The notes under the pieces are model-generated. The model ran no database searches, was not told the DNA's origin, and saw nothing but the letters and a program-made list of their open reading frames with translations. Source: Syncephalis fuscata (lineage: Eukaryota > Zoopagomycota > Zoopagomycetes > Zoopagales > Piptocephalidaceae). Taken from it: 64,000 bases of DNA. Below, one piece after another: positions 62,974-64,000 of the stretch; position 1 is the first letter of the stretch; the number at the start of each line of letters is the position of its first letter. The translations under genes were made by a program, and so were the position numbers. The stretch spans positions 62,001 to 126,000 of the forward strand of contig JAHLTZ010000038.1 of the NCBI GenBank assembly GCA_025786725.1, in the 5' to 3' direction.

Positions 62974-64000
62974 GGAAAAAGCCAGCGCCAGCCGCTGTAT
63001 ATATATAGTTTACTCTTTGTTTGACCGAATACAATTGGACCCGACCGGTTGTCAGATACACGATTTGTATTCATTTTTGCCGCTCGTCCGAGTCTAGATT
63101 GTTATAATCGCTATTAGTAGCCACACTTTTACATAGTATTGATTTTATTTGCTCATTTTTGCATCCAAAACCACAAAAACACTCTGTCAATTACAAGTTT
63201 TCCGGTATTCTTTTTCTCTGGTAAGTAGTCATGCCGGATGGTTGGTTATCATCCATATCGTTGCTTGGTATCATGAGGTGAATAGTGCACATGTTGGTAG
63301 AATGGATGAGTGCCCAGACGCACACGTCCACTTCACTCCTGTCATGCCATGTCATGTTATCTTATTGCGTTAGAGCATGATTTTATCTGATGACTAAATG
63401 GCCGCCCACACGCTGGTTGATAGACTGTATTCACGTGCATGCCATGGTCAGCATTGCGGACATTGCTGATGCTGTTACTGCTTTGATGTCACTCGCCCTG
63501 TAGCATGACACTCATCACTTGTCCCATGCGTAAAAATACATCCATGAATACCCACACTATACACCCACACCTCCATCCACACATTACATAGATAGACAGA
63601 TAGACAGACAGGCATTACACACATGCATAGTGTAAAATGCTGCTAGATCTAAAACATTGAAATAGAAGTAAAGGGTCTTGTCTGTCTATCCATCTAATTC
63701 ATCTTCATTCTCATTCTTATACACATCTATACACTACTACACTACTACACTATTAGTATTGTTGCTACTGCTATTCTTCTACTACACTCCTCCTACTCTA
63801 TTACAATTCTGATACTCTCTTGCCTTACTGGCGTTTCTGCTTAACCATCTACCTGTTGGTTTCTTTTTGTCCACTTCACTGGTTTGAAAGCAAGCTATTT
63901 GCCATCTATCTACAGTGATATTCTTTTAGTTTTGTCATTACTGACTATTGTAGATTATATTCTATTCTTTAGCCAAATCTACATATTTTGAATCGTTTAT
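62974..64000. other. Right edge, probable upstream region of a gene beyond the window
   Basis: No coding region identified. A strong donor-like site at about 63221, microsatellite runs (TAGA/CAGA near 63588-63612, ctactacac near 63730-63760) and long pyrimidine-rich stretches towards 63900 are consistent with a promoter and 5' leader of a plus-strand gene past 64000. Confidence 0.35.

Overview
This is a nuclear segment of a eukaryote, almost certainly a fungus. Most genes are broken by many short introns (about 30-110 nt) with gt(a/g)agt donors and ttag-type acceptors; a few introns start with GC. Intergenic DNA is AT-rich. The gene set is fungal: a fused trehalose-6-phosphate synthase/phosphatase, ERO1, a CON7-type zinc-finger regulator, a mitochondrial phosphate carrier and a Herp-like ERAD protein. 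Homologues of C2CD5 and MBIP, which I associate with animals and early-diverging fungi rather than Dikarya, point to an early-diverging (Mucoromycota-like) fungus. The organism assignment is inference; no rRNA or mitochondrial marker is present.

Layout. 0.7-12 kb: conserved housekeeping block with a RhoGEF (-), the vesicle-fusion ATPase NSF/SEC18 (-), the mitochondrial phosphate carrier (+, divergent from SEC18) and ERO1 (-). 12-42.5 kb: gene-poor, repeat-rich tract. It holds two paralogous protein kinases (16.1-18.5 and 39.1-41.8 kb), an MBIP homologue, a C2CD5 homologue, an F-box protein, a decayed zinc-finger relic, three near-complete copies (about 855 bp) plus several worn copies of an interspersed element with long inverted ends, and a 462-bp direct duplication. 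43-59.5 kb: dense block with BET2 (+) and Rab escort protein (-) facing each other tail to tail, an orphan seven-helix membrane protein, a Herp-like protein, the CON7-like factor, the trehalose enzyme, the UEV/MMS2 ubiquitin-conjugating variant and COP9 signalosome subunit 5. 59.5-64 kb: no recognisable gene apart from one doubtful small membrane ORF.

Functional links. BET2 and the Rab escort protein act in the same reaction (Rab geranylgeranylation). SEC18, the Rab pair and C2CD5 are all in membrane traffic. Herp, UEV and CSN5 are all in ubiquitin/ubiquitin-like biology. There are no operons; adjacency is suggestive only.

The most interesting points are (i) two kinase paralogues that share an odd series of tiny exons, including an 8-nt microexon carrying the catalytic Asp-Ile-Lys, and that both lack the usual HRD arginine; (ii) the interspersed inverted-end element and its satellite module; (iii) eight places, all in the first 40 kb, where a conserved gene is exactly one base short at a short homopolymer, which I read as base-calling deletions rather than biology.
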